Source of the DNA: Limnohabitans sp. 2KL-51 | Lineage (GTDB): Bacteria > Pseudomonadota > Gammaproteobacteria > Burkholderiales > Burkholderiaceae_C | Direction of reading: 5' to 3' | DNA length: 64,000 bases | NCBI RefSeq assembly: GCF_003063645.1 | Contig: NZ_NESJ01000002.1 | Coordinates: 62,001-126,000 of the forward strand | In this document: positions 34,372 to 42,715 of the stretch, piece after piece | Position numbering within the stretch: the stretch's first letter is position 1 | Layout: every line of letters begins with the position of its first letter | Position numbers and translations under genes: made by a program | The notes under the pieces: generated by a model | What the model saw: only the letters and a program-made list of their open reading frames with translations | Told to the model about the DNA's origin: nothing | Database searches by the model: none

Positions 34372-34614
34372 ATGCCCACGCTGCCCCTTGCCTACGCCCC
34401 GACAACGGACCCGACACGCGGGCCCAATTGCTGGCAGTGCCGGTTTTTTGGCGTCAGCCACGTTCCAACAACGCCCTACGTTTGCCGAGCCATGGGCTTC
34501 CAATCCAAAAATTTGCCTTCACTGGACGTGTTGCGGATCGATGGCCAGTTTTGCCGCGCTTTTGTGGTCAAAGCCATACAACCCGCTGCTGCCAAACCCC
34601 TCGGTAACCCATGA
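34372..34614 (+). CDS. Small Cys-rich (CxxC) protein
   Basis: The 80-residue product has CWQCRFFGVSHVPTTPYVCR followed by AMGFQSKNLPSLDVLRIDGQ and FCRAF. This pattern of CxxC, a later C-R-x-MGF-(K/S)-S-x-x-(L/M)-PS and a final C-x-x-F occurs in a family of small betaproteobacterial proteins, some of them annotated, probably wrongly, as uracil-DNA glycosylase. Four Cys suggest a metal site. Function is unknown. Its stop overlaps the start of the broken gene at 34611 by four bases (ATGA), which suggests the two once formed an operon between flagellin 2 and the activator gene. Confidence 0.65.
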   Translation: MPTLPLAYAPTTDPTRGPNCWQCRFFGVSHVPTTPYVCRAMGFQSKNLPSLDVLRIDGQFCRAFVVKAIQPAAAKPLGNP

Positions 34615-34916
34615 GCACACGCCTCCACTGGCCCTGTGGTTCATTGACTTCTTTGCTGTCGCTGGCCCTCATAGGCCACGCCAACGCGCAGAGCCGCCCT
34701 CTTGCAAAAACCCATCCCTTGCGTGTTGTTCAAGACTTCACAGGTTCGGATCAATAGGCATTGGACTGGTTTGTCAAATCCACGCTGATGGTTGATTAAG
34801 CAGCCCAGCTTTTGGCGGGCACAGTGTATTTGTTGGCCATCACCGTGCAGACCGAGGCCAACAAGGCCCGTGTGTGGGCCGAAGTGGCTTGCGACAACGA
34901 TGACCCTGTGCGCTGA
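34611..34916 (+). pseudogene. Broken secreted-protein gene with two in-frame stops
   Basis: From the ATG at 34611 the frame encodes a signal peptide (MSTRLHWPCGSLTSLLSLAL, then IGHANA, likely cleaved there) and about 24 more residues up to a TAG at 34755. The same frame continues for 13 codons to a TAA at 34797, and then for 38 good codons (AAQLLAGTVYLLAITVQTEA, NKARVWAEVACDNDDPVR) to a TGA at 34914. The start overlaps the preceding gene by ATGA. One frame with an intact start, signal peptide and plausible C-terminus but two stops is best read as a decayed gene. A recoded or truncated 48-residue peptide is the alternative. The family is not recognised. Confidence 0.5.
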
Positions 34917-35020
34917 TCTGTCAATCTTTCGTCAAGACCTGTCGATCTTTTGGTTTCGGTTTTTAAATTAAAAAGTTTTAAATTAATTTAATTTAAATCA
35001 CTTTAAAATCATAAAAATAC

Positions 35021-35036
35021 TGGCACAAGGGTTGCT
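35021..35036 (+). promoter_or_regulatory. Sigma-54 promoter of the activator/fliE operon
   Basis: TGGCACAAGGGTTGCT matches TGGCACG-N4-TTGCT with one mismatch. It follows about 60 bases of A/T-only sequence with small palindromes (34960-35020) that could be an activator or bending site. Transcription would start near 35047. The TTG at 35032 therefore lies inside the -12 box and cannot be the start of the next gene. Confidence 0.75.
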
Positions 35037-35070
35037 TACTGAGTCTCATCATGAACATGAGACCAACACC

Positions 35071-36549
35071 GTGAAGTCACAACCCTACTCAACCCCTCTG
35101 GCCCTTTGGCTGGACCCCGAATCTGCCCTGAGTCCCGAGCACAGCCATGCATTGCAGGTCAGCGGCTGGGCTGTGATGCCCGTGAACACCCTGGACCACT
35201 TGTTGGCCCATGCCGCCGATGCGGCTATGGTGGTGCTGCACCTCACGGCTGACGTCAACCGCCTCAAAGCTGTTCAACAACTTTTGCAAGATGCTGGTTT
35301 GAGAACCCCCTTGGTCTGCCGTGTTGAGCGCCAAGAGCTGGACCTGGTGGTAGAAGCCACTCAAGCTGGCGCACTCACGGTGCTGGCCGCTCAAGATGTG
35401 CGCCAAGCTTCGTGGCAGCGACTGCACAACCAACTCGTTCCGACCACTGTCCGCCAGACGCCACAGCCCATGCGCAATGTGGTGTTTGTCGACCCCGCCA
35501 GCCAGCACCTGCTGGCCCTGGCCAAAAAAGTCGCCCAAGCCGACGTGACCGCTTTGCTGGTGGGCCCCACCGGCTCGGGCAAAGAGGTCTTGGCCCGCGT
35601 GCTGCACGAAGCTTCGGGCCGCGCACAAGGCCCGTTTGTGGCACTCAATTGCGCGGCCATGCCGGAAAACCTGATCGAAGACATGTTGTTTGGTCACGAA
35701 AAAGGGGCGTTCACGGGGGCGCACCGCGAACAAAAAGGTTTGTTCGAGCAGGCCCAAAGCGGCACCTTGTTTCTGGACGAGATTGGCGAGATGCCCATGC
35801 ACCTGCAAAGCAAGCTGCTGCGCGTGCTGCAAGAGCGCCAACTCACCCGTTTGGGTGGCCAAAGCACCATCCAATTGAATGTGCGCATCGTGGCCGCCAC
35901 CAACAAGGATCTGAAAAAAGCCATCGCAGACCGCGAGTTCCGCGAAGACCTGTACTACCGCATCGCCACGTTCCGCATGCGCTTGCTGCCTTTGGCCGAG
36001 CGTCCTGGCGACATCATCCCGCTGGCCATGCAGTGCCTGTTGCAATACGACAAGAGGCCCTGGCAACTGCACCCACAAGCCCAAGCACTGCTGCTGCAAT
36101 ACCCTTGGCCCGGCAATGTGCGCGAGCTTGAAAATGTGATGCGCCGCGCCATGGTGCTGTGCACGGACCATGTGGTCACCCCGGCACACCTCATGTTTGA
36201 CGACTGGTTGACCTCCATCGCTGCGGCCTTGGCACCTGTGACTTTGACTGCAGCACCTGATGTGGTCCTACCAGAGACAAATTCGGCCACGCACATGGAA
36301 CAGTTCATGGCGGCAGCCAAGAACAACCTGGGCTTGCCAGAACAAGACACGGTTGAAAAACCTGACAGCTTGCCCACCGATCTGCACAGCGCAGCGCGCA
36401 TGAACGAGCATCAGGTGATCATGGCCACATTGGCCAACACGCCCAGCAAAATAGAAGCCGCCAAACGCCTTGGCATCAGCCCGCGCACGCTGCGCTACAA
36501 GATGGCCCAGTGGCGTGAGCACGGCTTGGTCATGGCATCGGCCTGCTGA
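35071..36549 (+). CDS. Sigma-54-dependent flagellar activator (FleQ/FlrC class)
   Basis: The 492-residue protein is an enhancer-binding activator of sigma-54 RNA polymerase. It has three parts. A receiver-like N-terminal domain (about residues 1-120) appears to lack the phosphorylatable Asp, reading VVLHLT where the Asp is expected. An AAA+ domain has Walker A GPTGSGKE at 165-172 and the sigma-54 contact loop GAFTGA at 212-217. A C-terminal Fis-type helix-turn-helix reads EAAKRLGISPRTLRYKMAQW. I chose the GTG at 35071 because the upstream TTG is inside the promoter. It is followed after 11 bases by fliE. Likely targets are the sigma-54 promoters before flgB, pseB and flagellin 2. No partner histidine kinase lies beside it. 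Confidence 0.88.
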   Translation: MKSQPYSTPLALWLDPESALSPEHSHALQVSGWAVMPVNTLDHLLAHAADAAMVVLHLTADVNRLKAVQQLLQDAGLRTPLVCRVERQELDLVVEATQAGALTVLAAQDVRQASWQRLHNQLVPTTVRQTPQPMRNVVFVDPASQHLLALAKKVAQADVTALLVGPTGSGKEVLARVLHEASGRAQGPFVALNCAAMPENLIEDMLFGHEKGAFTGAHREQKGLFEQAQSGTLFLDEIGEMPMHLQSKLLRVLQERQLTRLGGQSTIQLNVRIVAATNKDLKKAIADREFREDLYYRIATFRMRLLPLAERPGDIIPLAMQCLLQYDKRPWQLHPQAQALLLQYPWPGNVRELENVMRRAMVLCTDHVVTPAHLMFDDWLTSIAAALAPVTLTAAPDVVLPETNSATHMEQFMAAAKNNLGLPEQDTVEKPDSLPTDLHSAARMNEHQVIMATLANTPSKIEAAKRLGISPRTLRYKMAQWREHGLVMASAC

Positions 36550-36560
36550 AGGAGTCATTC

Positions 36561-36908
36561 ATGATTGACAAAGCGATTTCGCCCGCCAACATCCAGTCGA
36601 TGCTGCAAACCCTGCGCAGCCACCAGTCACAAGCAGCCGGTCTGCCGGGCTCTGACCAACTCAAGGGGCTGACCCCCGATGTGGGCAAGAGCAGCTTTGG
36701 TGAATTTGTCTCGGGTGCGCTCAGCCAGGTCAACCAAGTGCAGGTGCAGTCGACTGAAATGCGTGCCGCTTTTGACCGGGGGGAAAACGTGGCTCTGACC
36801 GATGTGGTGCTGGGCATGCAGAAATCCTCTTTGGCCTTCGAGGCGACTTTGCAGGTGCGCAACAAGGTGCTCAAAGCCTACGAAGATATTTTGAACATGC
36901 CGGTCTGA
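36561..36908 (+). CDS. fliE: MS-ring/rod junction protein FliE
   Basis: FliE links the MS-ring to the rod and helps open the export gate. The 115-residue product has normal family size and ends in the conserved C-terminal helix with NVALTDVVLGMQKSSLAFEA and TLQVRNKVLKAYEDILNMPV. The N-terminus is variable. GAAGGAG precedes the ATG. It follows the activator gene by 11 bases and precedes fliF by 21. Confidence 0.96.
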   Translation: MIDKAISPANIQSMLQTLRSHQSQAAGLPGSDQLKGLTPDVGKSSFGEFVSGALSQVNQVQVQSTEMRAAFDRGENVALTDVVLGMQKSSLAFEATLQVRNKVLKAYEDILNMPV

Positions 36909-36929
36909 ACGACATAAAGAGAACACACC

Positions 36930-38783
36930 ATGGCCACAGCGACCGCAACAATGAACAACGGCATGATGACCGTCCCCGGCAATGCAGGGGCTGTCTCAGC
37001 ACCCCCCGCCCTTGCGCCCAACGGCAGCATGGCTCTGACCTCCCAAGGCGCTGACGCACCCGGCACCGGTTTGAGCACTTGGCAAACATTGGGCATATCG
37101 GACAATTTCAACAAAATGATCAACCAGCCCTCGGTGCGCCGGGTGTTGCCGCTGATCGTGATGCTGGCCGTCATGGTCCTGTTTGGCTTGACGTATGCCT
37201 GGATGTCGACCACGCCTTACCGCCCCGTCATGCCCGGCCTGCAAGAGGCCGACCAACAAGCCGCTTTCGAGTCGCTCAAAACATCTGACTTCAAACCCAA
37301 AATCGATCCGGCCACCGGCCAGCTGACAGTCCCCAGCGACCGTTTCCACGAGGCGCGCATTTTTCTGGCGGCGCAAGGTTTGCCCAAGGCGGGCGCTACG
37401 GGCCTGGATGGCCTGAAAGACCAGTCATCCATGACCACCAGCCAGTTCATGGAGCAGGTCAAGGTGAACGCCGCCATGGAGCAGGAACTGGCACGCAGCA
37501 TCATGCAAATTGGCAGTGTGCAAAGCGCCCGCGTGCACTTGGCCACGCCCAAACAAAGTGTGTTCGTGCGTGACCGCACCCCCCCTAAGGCTTCGGTGGT
37601 GCTGGCCCCCTACCCTGGCCGTGCTGTGTCTGCATCACAGGTGCAGGCCATCGTTCACTTGGTGTCGTCCAGCGTGCCTTACCTCACGCCCGACCACGTG
37701 ACCGTGGTCGACAACGTGGGCAAGCTGATGACCGAATCGGCCACCGAACAAAAACTGGGCCTGACTTCAGCGCAGGAGCAGCACAAGCAACAAATGGAAG
37801 AGGTCTTGCGCAACCGCATCATGCAGATCCTCACGCCCATGGTGGGCGAAGCCAATGTGCGCTCGCAGGTGAACCTGTCGCTGGACTTTACCCAGACCGA
37901 AAGCACCACAGAAGACTTTGACAACCGCGACAAAGGCCCCCGTACCCGCTCGGAAGTGCTGGCCGAAGACCGCGCCGCCGTGCGCGCTGCCGAGGGCATC
38001 CCGGGTGCATTGGCCAACACGCCACCCCCCACCCCCACCACCACCACCAGCACCCAGGTGGACCCGACCAAGGGCCAGTCCGAATCGAACAACACGCTCA
38101 GCAGCCGTTCCACACGCAATTTCGAGCTTGACCGAACCGTGCGTCATGTTCGCAGTGCCAGCGGCGGCATCAGGAAAGTCAGCGTGGCGGTGATCGTGAA
38201 CGAGCGCCCTGCCCCGCCGCCCGCCAATGGCGCAGCCGCAGAACCCAATGCACCCAAGAGCATTCCCTTTACCCCACAAGAAATTGAGCAAATGCAACAA
38301 GTGGTTCGGGGCGTGGTGGGTTTTGACCAAGCACGCGGCGACAATGTGTCGGTCGTACCGGCCCGTTTTGAAGCGCCTGCACCCCTCGAGACCATACCGT
38401 GGTACATCGAAAACAAAGTGCAATCCGCCCTGACCAGCGCCCTGATCGCCATCAGCTTCATCGTTTTCATGCTGATCGTGGTGCGCCCGATCATGCGCAG
38501 CATCACGATGGCCAAAGCCATGGCCGAAGAAGAGAAAGCCAAAGCCGCTGCCATGGCCGATGGCGAGCTCAGCGCCGAAGACATGCGCATGATCCAGATT
38601 GGCGAAGGCGAAAGCCTGGAAGAGATCAAGGCCAAGCTCAAGCCCAAGAAGTCGAGCATCAGCATCGACATGCTGGACACAGCCAACACCTACGACGACA
38701 AAGTGGCCCTCATCCGCATGCTGGTGGCCGAAGATTCAGGCCGTGTGGCCAACGTGCTCAAGGGCATGATCAAGGTTTCCTGA
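36930..38783 (+). CDS. fliF: Flagellar MS-ring protein FliF
   Basis: FliF forms the inner-membrane MS-ring on which the rest of the basal body is built. The 617-residue protein has an N-terminal cytoplasmic extension rich in Ala, Pro and Gly. A first transmembrane helix follows near residues 72-92, then the YscJ/FliF periplasmic domain (ALARSIMQIGSVQSARVHLA-type block near 188-207). A Pro/Thr-rich insert PTPTTTTSTQ and a second transmembrane helix near 500-520 come next. The C-terminal tail binds FliG (NTYDDKVALIRMLVAEDSGR). Length is slightly above E. coli FliF. Confidence 0.97.
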   Translation: MATATATMNNGMMTVPGNAGAVSAPPALAPNGSMALTSQGADAPGTGLSTWQTLGISDNFNKMINQPSVRRVLPLIVMLAVMVLFGLTYAWMSTTPYRPVMPGLQEADQQAAFESLKTSDFKPKIDPATGQLTVPSDRFHEARIFLAAQGLPKAGATGLDGLKDQSSMTTSQFMEQVKVNAAMEQELARSIMQIGSVQSARVHLATPKQSVFVRDRTPPKASVVLAPYPGRAVSASQVQAIVHLVSSSVPYLTPDHVTVVDNVGKLMTESATEQKLGLTSAQEQHKQQMEEVLRNRIMQILTPMVGEANVRSQVNLSLDFTQTESTTEDFDNRDKGPRTRSEVLAEDRAAVRAAEGIPGALANTPPPTPTTTTSTQVDPTKGQSESNNTLSSRSTRNFELDRTVRHVRSASGGIRKVSVAVIVNERPAPPPANGAAAEPNAPKSIPFTPQEIEQMQQVVRGVVGFDQARGDNVSVVPARFEAPAPLETIPWYIENKVQSALTSALIAISFIVFMLIVVRPIMRSITMAKAMAEEEKAKAAAMADGELSAEDMRMIQIGEGESLEEIKAKLKPKKSSISIDMLDTANTYDDKVALIRMLVAEDSGRVANVLKGMIKVS

Positions 38784-38802
38784 GAGACACAAGGACAGAA
38801 CT

Positions 38803-39948
38803 ATGGCTACGAAAAAAGACAACGACAAAGATGCCAAGGGCAAGGACGCCAAAGGCAAGGATGCCAAGGGCAAGGACGGCAAGGAAGTCAAGGAAATCGC
38901 ATCGGCTTTGGGCGATGCACCGATCGTGATCACCGAAGAGCTGCAACAAGAGCTGGACGCCCTGACCGGCGCTCAGCGGGCTGCGGTGCTGATGCTCTTG
39001 CTGGGCGAGCAACAAGCGGCCGAAATCATCCGATTTTTGAACCCCAAAGAGGTTCAGTCGCTGGGTGGTGCCATGGTGTCAGTGGCCGATTTGTCGCAAG
39101 AGGCGGTGAACGTTGTGCTCGACGAATTTGTGGCCACTCTCAAGAAGCAGACCAGCTTGGGCTTGGGTACAGGCGACTATGTAGAGAAAGTCTTGAAACG
39201 CGCTTTGGGTGACGACAAAGCCTCTTCGGTGCTCAGCCGCATCATGCCAGGCCAAGGCAGCAAAGGGCTGGAGATCCTCAAATGGATGGATGCCCGTTCC
39301 ATTGCAGAAATGATCCGGGGTGAACACCCGCAGGTGGTGGCCATCATCTTGTCGGTGTTGGAGCACACCGTGGCCGCTGACGTGCTGAACTTCCTGCCCG
39401 CAGAAGCGCGCCCGGAAATCATTCAACGGATTGCCAGCCTGGACACGGTGCAGCCTTCGGCCATGGAAGAGTTGGAGCAAATCATGATGAAGCAGTTCGC
39501 ATCCAACTCTTCGTCCAAATCGTCCAGCTTTGGTGGCGTCAAAGCCGCGGCTCAGATCATGAATTCGGTCAAGGTCGAACTCGAATCGGCCATCATGTCG
39601 GGCCTGTCAGTGATTGATGCTGATTTGATGCAAAAGATCCAGGACAACATGTTCACCTTTGAGAATCTGGTGGGTGTGGACAACCGGGGCATCCAGGCGA
39701 TCATGCGCAAGGCCGAGCCAGACCTGTTGATGGTGGCGCTCAAAGGTGCACCAGACTTCGTCAAGGACAAGTTCCTCGACAACATGTCCGCCCGTGCTCG
39801 CGTCATGTTTGTGGACGACATGGAAAGCAAAGGGCCATTGCGCATCTCCGAAGTGGAAGAGGCACAAAAGAACGTCATGCGTCTGGCACGCAAGCTGTCC
39901 GATGCGGGCGAGCTGGTGTTGGCAGGAGGCGGCGATGGCTTTGTCTGA
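38803..39948 (+). CDS. fliG: Flagellar motor switch protein FliG with Lys/Asp-rich N-terminal extension
   Basis: FliG couples the MS-ring to the stator and generates torque. After residue 45 the 381-residue product is standard FliG: GAQRAAVLMLLLGEQQAAEI, then ILKWMDARSIAEMIRGEHPQ with the EHPQ hinge. The torque-helix region near the C-terminus includes FTFENLVGVDNRGIQAIMRK and RARVMFVDDMESKGPLRISE. It is about 50 residues longer than E. coli FliG because of an N-terminal extension made of repeated KDAKG units (residues 9-27), encoded by a 15-base tandem repeat. The end overlaps fliH by 14 bases. Confidence 0.97.
   Translation: MATKKDNDKDAKGKDAKGKDAKGKDGKEVKEIASALGDAPIVITEELQQELDALTGAQRAAVLMLLLGEQQAAEIIRFLNPKEVQSLGGAMVSVADLSQEAVNVVLDEFVATLKKQTSLGLGTGDYVEKVLKRALGDDKASSVLSRIMPGQGSKGLEILKWMDARSIAEMIRGEHPQVVAIILSVLEHTVAADVLNFLPAEARPEIIQRIASLDTVQPSAMEELEQIMMKQFASNSSSKSSSFGGVKAAAQIMNSVKVELESAIMSGLSVIDADLMQKIQDNMFTFENLVGVDNRGIQAIMRKAEPDLLMVALKGAPDFVKDKFLDNMSARARVMFVDDMESKGPLRISEVEEAQKNVMRLARKLSDAGELVLAGGGDGFV
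38830..38883 (+). repeat. 15-base tandem repeat coding for KDAKG units in fliG
   Basis: Three and a half copies of a 15-base unit (GAT/C GCC AA G/A GGC AAG) follow each other in frame. They give the Lys/Asp-rich N-terminal extension of FliG. Copies differ only at third codon positions, which fits slippage duplication. Length changes in steps of one unit would keep the frame. Confidence 0.85.
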
Positions 39949-40870
39949 CCTGAATGCCCAAGCTGCCCCTTGGAGCGCCAATCCGTTGCTCAACGGCAAA
40001 AGCCAGACCCCCAGTTTTTTGCGCACGCAATGGGACGAAGCCAAAGCGCACGCCTTTGGCCCCTGGCGTGTGGCCGATCGCAGCGAGCCCACCGACGCCC
40101 TGACCTTGCCTTCACCTCTGAATGCAAACGAATTCACCGATGACAATCAAAAGCCGCAGCATGAGGCCACACAGACCGCGGCCTTGACTGCGCCAGAGCC
40201 CGAAAAAAACCACGTCTCCGAAGCGGTCCTGGCCAAGATGTTGGACGAGTCCTTCCAGCGTGGCATCCAGGAAGGCCAAGCGAATTTGCACGCCCAACTG
40301 GACGCCGAGCGCGATAAAGAGCGCGAACTCATCCGCCATTTGGGCATTGAGCTGCGCAGCATCAGCCAAGACCCCCAGCGCTTTTTTGAACCGCTCAAAC
40401 GCTTGTCCTTGCACCTGGCAGAACAACTGGTTCGCGCCGAGCTGCAAATTTCTGGACAAGCCATTCAGGGCCTGGTTCAGTCGTGCATCCAGCAATTGGA
40501 CCACCCGGCGCAACCGGTCAAAGTCAGCCTGAACCCACAAGACATGAAGCGCCTGCAAACCATGGGAGAAGCCGCAACGGCCCACCTGGAGCTGGAGGCC
40601 GACCCCCAATTGCGCCCGGGCAGTGTGCGCGTTCGCGTGCAAGACAGCGTGGTGCAAGACTTGATCGAGCACCGCCTGGAGTCATTGGCGCGTCGCTTGC
40701 TGCCCCAGCCCGAGGCCTGGATGCAAACGTCCAGCCTGGTGCAAGACAAAGTCGACGCCATGCCTGAAAACACCCCCAAACGAGACTGGGACCGTCAAGT
40801 GATTGACGTGCAGGACACCGACGCCAAATCTACAGGCCCTACAGCGCCCGACGGGGACATGCCCGCATGA
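39935..40870 (+). CDS. fliH: Flagellar export ATPase regulator FliH
   Basis: FliH binds the ATPase FliI and docks it to the export gate. The 311-residue product has a poorly conserved N-terminal part. A helical segment with glycine spacing follows (FQRGIQEGQANLHAQLDAER, near residues 108-127), then a C-terminal FliH/V-ATPase-E-like domain (LSLHLAEQLVRAELQISGQA; GSVRVRVQDSVVQDLIEHRL). I chose the ATG at 39935, inside the end of fliG, because AGGAGG lies four bases before it. The longer frame to 39746 only reads the fliG gene out of frame. The end overlaps fliI by four bases. Confidence 0.9.
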   Translation: MALSDLNAQAAPWSANPLLNGKSQTPSFLRTQWDEAKAHAFGPWRVADRSEPTDALTLPSPLNANEFTDDNQKPQHEATQTAALTAPEPEKNHVSEAVLAKMLDESFQRGIQEGQANLHAQLDAERDKERELIRHLGIELRSISQDPQRFFEPLKRLSLHLAEQLVRAELQISGQAIQGLVQSCIQQLDHPAQPVKVSLNPQDMKRLQTMGEAATAHLELEADPQLRPGSVRVRVQDSVVQDLIEHRLESLARRLLPQPEAWMQTSSLVQDKVDAMPENTPKRDWDRQVIDVQDTDAKSTGPTAPDGDMPA

Positions 40871-42186
40871 ATTTTGAACAAGAAGTTAACCAGCTGATCG
40901 GCGGGCTGCATGCCCCCGAGCCCCAGCGCAGCGGCACCTTGGTGCGCTTGGTGGGCATGCGGCTGGAAACGCGTGGCCTGATGGCCCCGCTGGGCGCGTG
41001 CTGCGAAGTGATGGGGCAGATGGGCCACCGGGTCGAGGCCGAGGTGGTGGGCTTCAACGATGAAACGCTTTTTTTATTGCCATTCACTGAACCGCAAGGC
41101 ATTGGTCCAGGTGCGCAGGTGCGCGTGATCAGCCATACCTCACAAGTGTGCCTGGGCCCCGATTTGCTGGGCCGCATCATCGATGGGCGCGGGCAACCGC
41201 TGGACGGCAAACCACCGCCCGAGTGCCGTGATGTGCTGAGCCTGCAAGGCCGACCCATCAACCCCATGGAGCGTGGCCCCATCAAAGAAGTCCTGGACGT
41301 GGGTGTCAAAGCCATCAACGGCATGTTGACCATTGGCCGGGGTCAGCGCCTGGGGCTGGTGGCGGGCTCTGGCGTCGGCAAAAGCGTGCTGCTGGGCATG
41401 ATGACCCGCTTCACCGAAGCCGACGTGGTGGTGATCGGCCTGATCGGTGAGCGCGGCCGTGAGGTGCAAGCCTTCATTGAAGAATCTTTGGGCCCCGTGG
41501 GCCTGGCCAAGTCGGTGCTGGTGGCCGCTCCGGCCAACGAGTCGCCGGTGCTGCGCCTCAAAGCCACACACCTGACGCATGTGATCGCCGAATACTTTCG
41601 CGATCAAGGCAAAAACGTCTTGATGCTGGTGGACAGTCTGACGCGTGTGGCCCATGCGCAGCGCGAGATTGGTCTGGCGGTTGGCGAGCCCCCCACGGCC
41701 AAAGGCTACCCGCCCTCGGTGTTTGCGCTGCTGCCCAACTTGATCGAACGTGCCGGTGTCGGGCGACATGGCTTTGGCTCGATCACCGCCATCTACACCG
41801 TGCTGGCCGAAGGCGACGACGCCAACGACCCGATCGTGGACATTGCCCGCGCTTCGCTCGATGGCCAGGTGATGCTCTCGCGCAAGCTTGCCGATGCGGC
41901 GCATTACCCCGCCATTGACCTCACCGGTTCGGTCTCGCGGGTGATGCAAAACCTGCTCTCGCCTGAAGACCAAAAGCTGGCCAACCGTTTCAGGCGTTTG
42001 TGGTCGCTGTACCAACAAAACCAGGACCTGATCCAGGTCGGCGCTTATGAGGCAGGCAGCAACCCGGACCTGGACCAGGCCATTCGCCTGCGCACGGCGA
42101 TGGAACATTTTTTACAACAAGACATGCACACCAGCCAGGACGCCGCGACCACGCGCCGCGAAGTCCAGGCCTTGATGTCCACCTGA
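40867..42186 (+). CDS. fliI: Flagellar export ATPase FliI
   Basis: FliI is the F1-beta-like ATPase of the flagellar export apparatus. The 439-residue enzyme has Walker A GSGVGKS near residues 171-177, LIGERGREVQAFIEESLG, Walker B NVLMLVDSLTRVAHAQREIG and the EGDDANDPIVD signature. The ATG overlaps the fliH stop (ATGA), and fliJ follows after 19 bases. Length is normal and no anomaly is seen. Confidence 0.98.
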   Translation: MNFEQEVNQLIGGLHAPEPQRSGTLVRLVGMRLETRGLMAPLGACCEVMGQMGHRVEAEVVGFNDETLFLLPFTEPQGIGPGAQVRVISHTSQVCLGPDLLGRIIDGRGQPLDGKPPPECRDVLSLQGRPINPMERGPIKEVLDVGVKAINGMLTIGRGQRLGLVAGSGVGKSVLLGMMTRFTEADVVVIGLIGERGREVQAFIEESLGPVGLAKSVLVAAPANESPVLRLKATHLTHVIAEYFRDQGKNVLMLVDSLTRVAHAQREIGLAVGEPPTAKGYPPSVFALLPNLIERAGVGRHGFGSITAIYTVLAEGDDANDPIVDIARASLDGQVMLSRKLADAAHYPAIDLTGSVSRVMQNLLSPEDQKLANRFRRLWSLYQQNQDLIQVGAYEAGSNPDLDQAIRLRTAMEHFLQQDMHTSQDAATTRREVQALMST

Positions 42187-42205
42187 CACCCCCAAGGAGA
42201 AGACC

Positions 42206-42655
42206 ATGCGAGAAGCCCGAAAATGTTGGCCCGTGCTGGTGCGCAAAGCCCAAGATGCGGTGAACGATGCGCAAAACGACATCGTGCAGGCCCTGGCCCG
42301 TGTCGATCAGCTCCAAGCCAGCCACCAGCGCCTGTGCAAGCTGTATGACGAATACCGCCTGCAGGAGCAGACCAGCCAAGCGCCCGTGATGGGCATGCAA
42401 GCGAGCATGAACCACCGCCAATTCATGGCCCAACTGTTGAACCTGCAGCAGCGCGTGGTGCTTGACCTGAGCAAAGCCCAGGCCACGCTGACCCAGATGC
42501 GACAAAAAAAGCTACAAGCCGAAATCGAATTGCACAAGATGGCGTCGCTGGCAGCGCAAGATGCGAAAGCTGTGGCACAAGACGCCAAACGCCATGAACA
42601 AAAATTAATGGACGAGCTGGGCGTGCGCCAGTTCATCTTGGGGATGGGGTCTTGA
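42206..42655 (+). CDS. fliJ: Flagellar export chaperone FliJ
   Basis: FliJ is the coiled-coil stalk protein of the FliH-FliI export complex and a chaperone-escort factor. The 149-residue product is almost wholly helical, with heptad-like spacing and many Gln, Lys and Leu residues. It has the FliJ-type pattern of two long helices (VNDAQNDIVQALARVDQLQA; QRVVLDLSKAQATLTQMRQK) around a short turn. CAAGGAG precedes the ATG. It closes the fliEFGHIJ run; fliK and fliL do not follow. Confidence 0.9.
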   Translation: MREARKCWPVLVRKAQDAVNDAQNDIVQALARVDQLQASHQRLCKLYDEYRLQEQTSQAPVMGMQASMNHRQFMAQLLNLQQRVVLDLSKAQATLTQMRQKKLQAEIELHKMASLAAQDAKAVAQDAKRHEQKLMDELGVRQFILGMGS

Positions 42656-42715
42656 GCTGAAACCTTTGAGCTGATTCATTGCGCTATGTCAAGGCAATGT
42701 CTTGGGCTTGTGACT

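Noticed and set aside
35032-35070. TTG start for the sigma-54 activator
   Set aside because: The codon lies inside the -12 box of the promoter at 35021-35036, so it cannot be on the transcript.
39746-39934. Extended N-terminus for FliH
   Set aside because: These codons are fliG read in another frame. The ATG at 39935 has AGGAGG in front and fits the usual FliH start.
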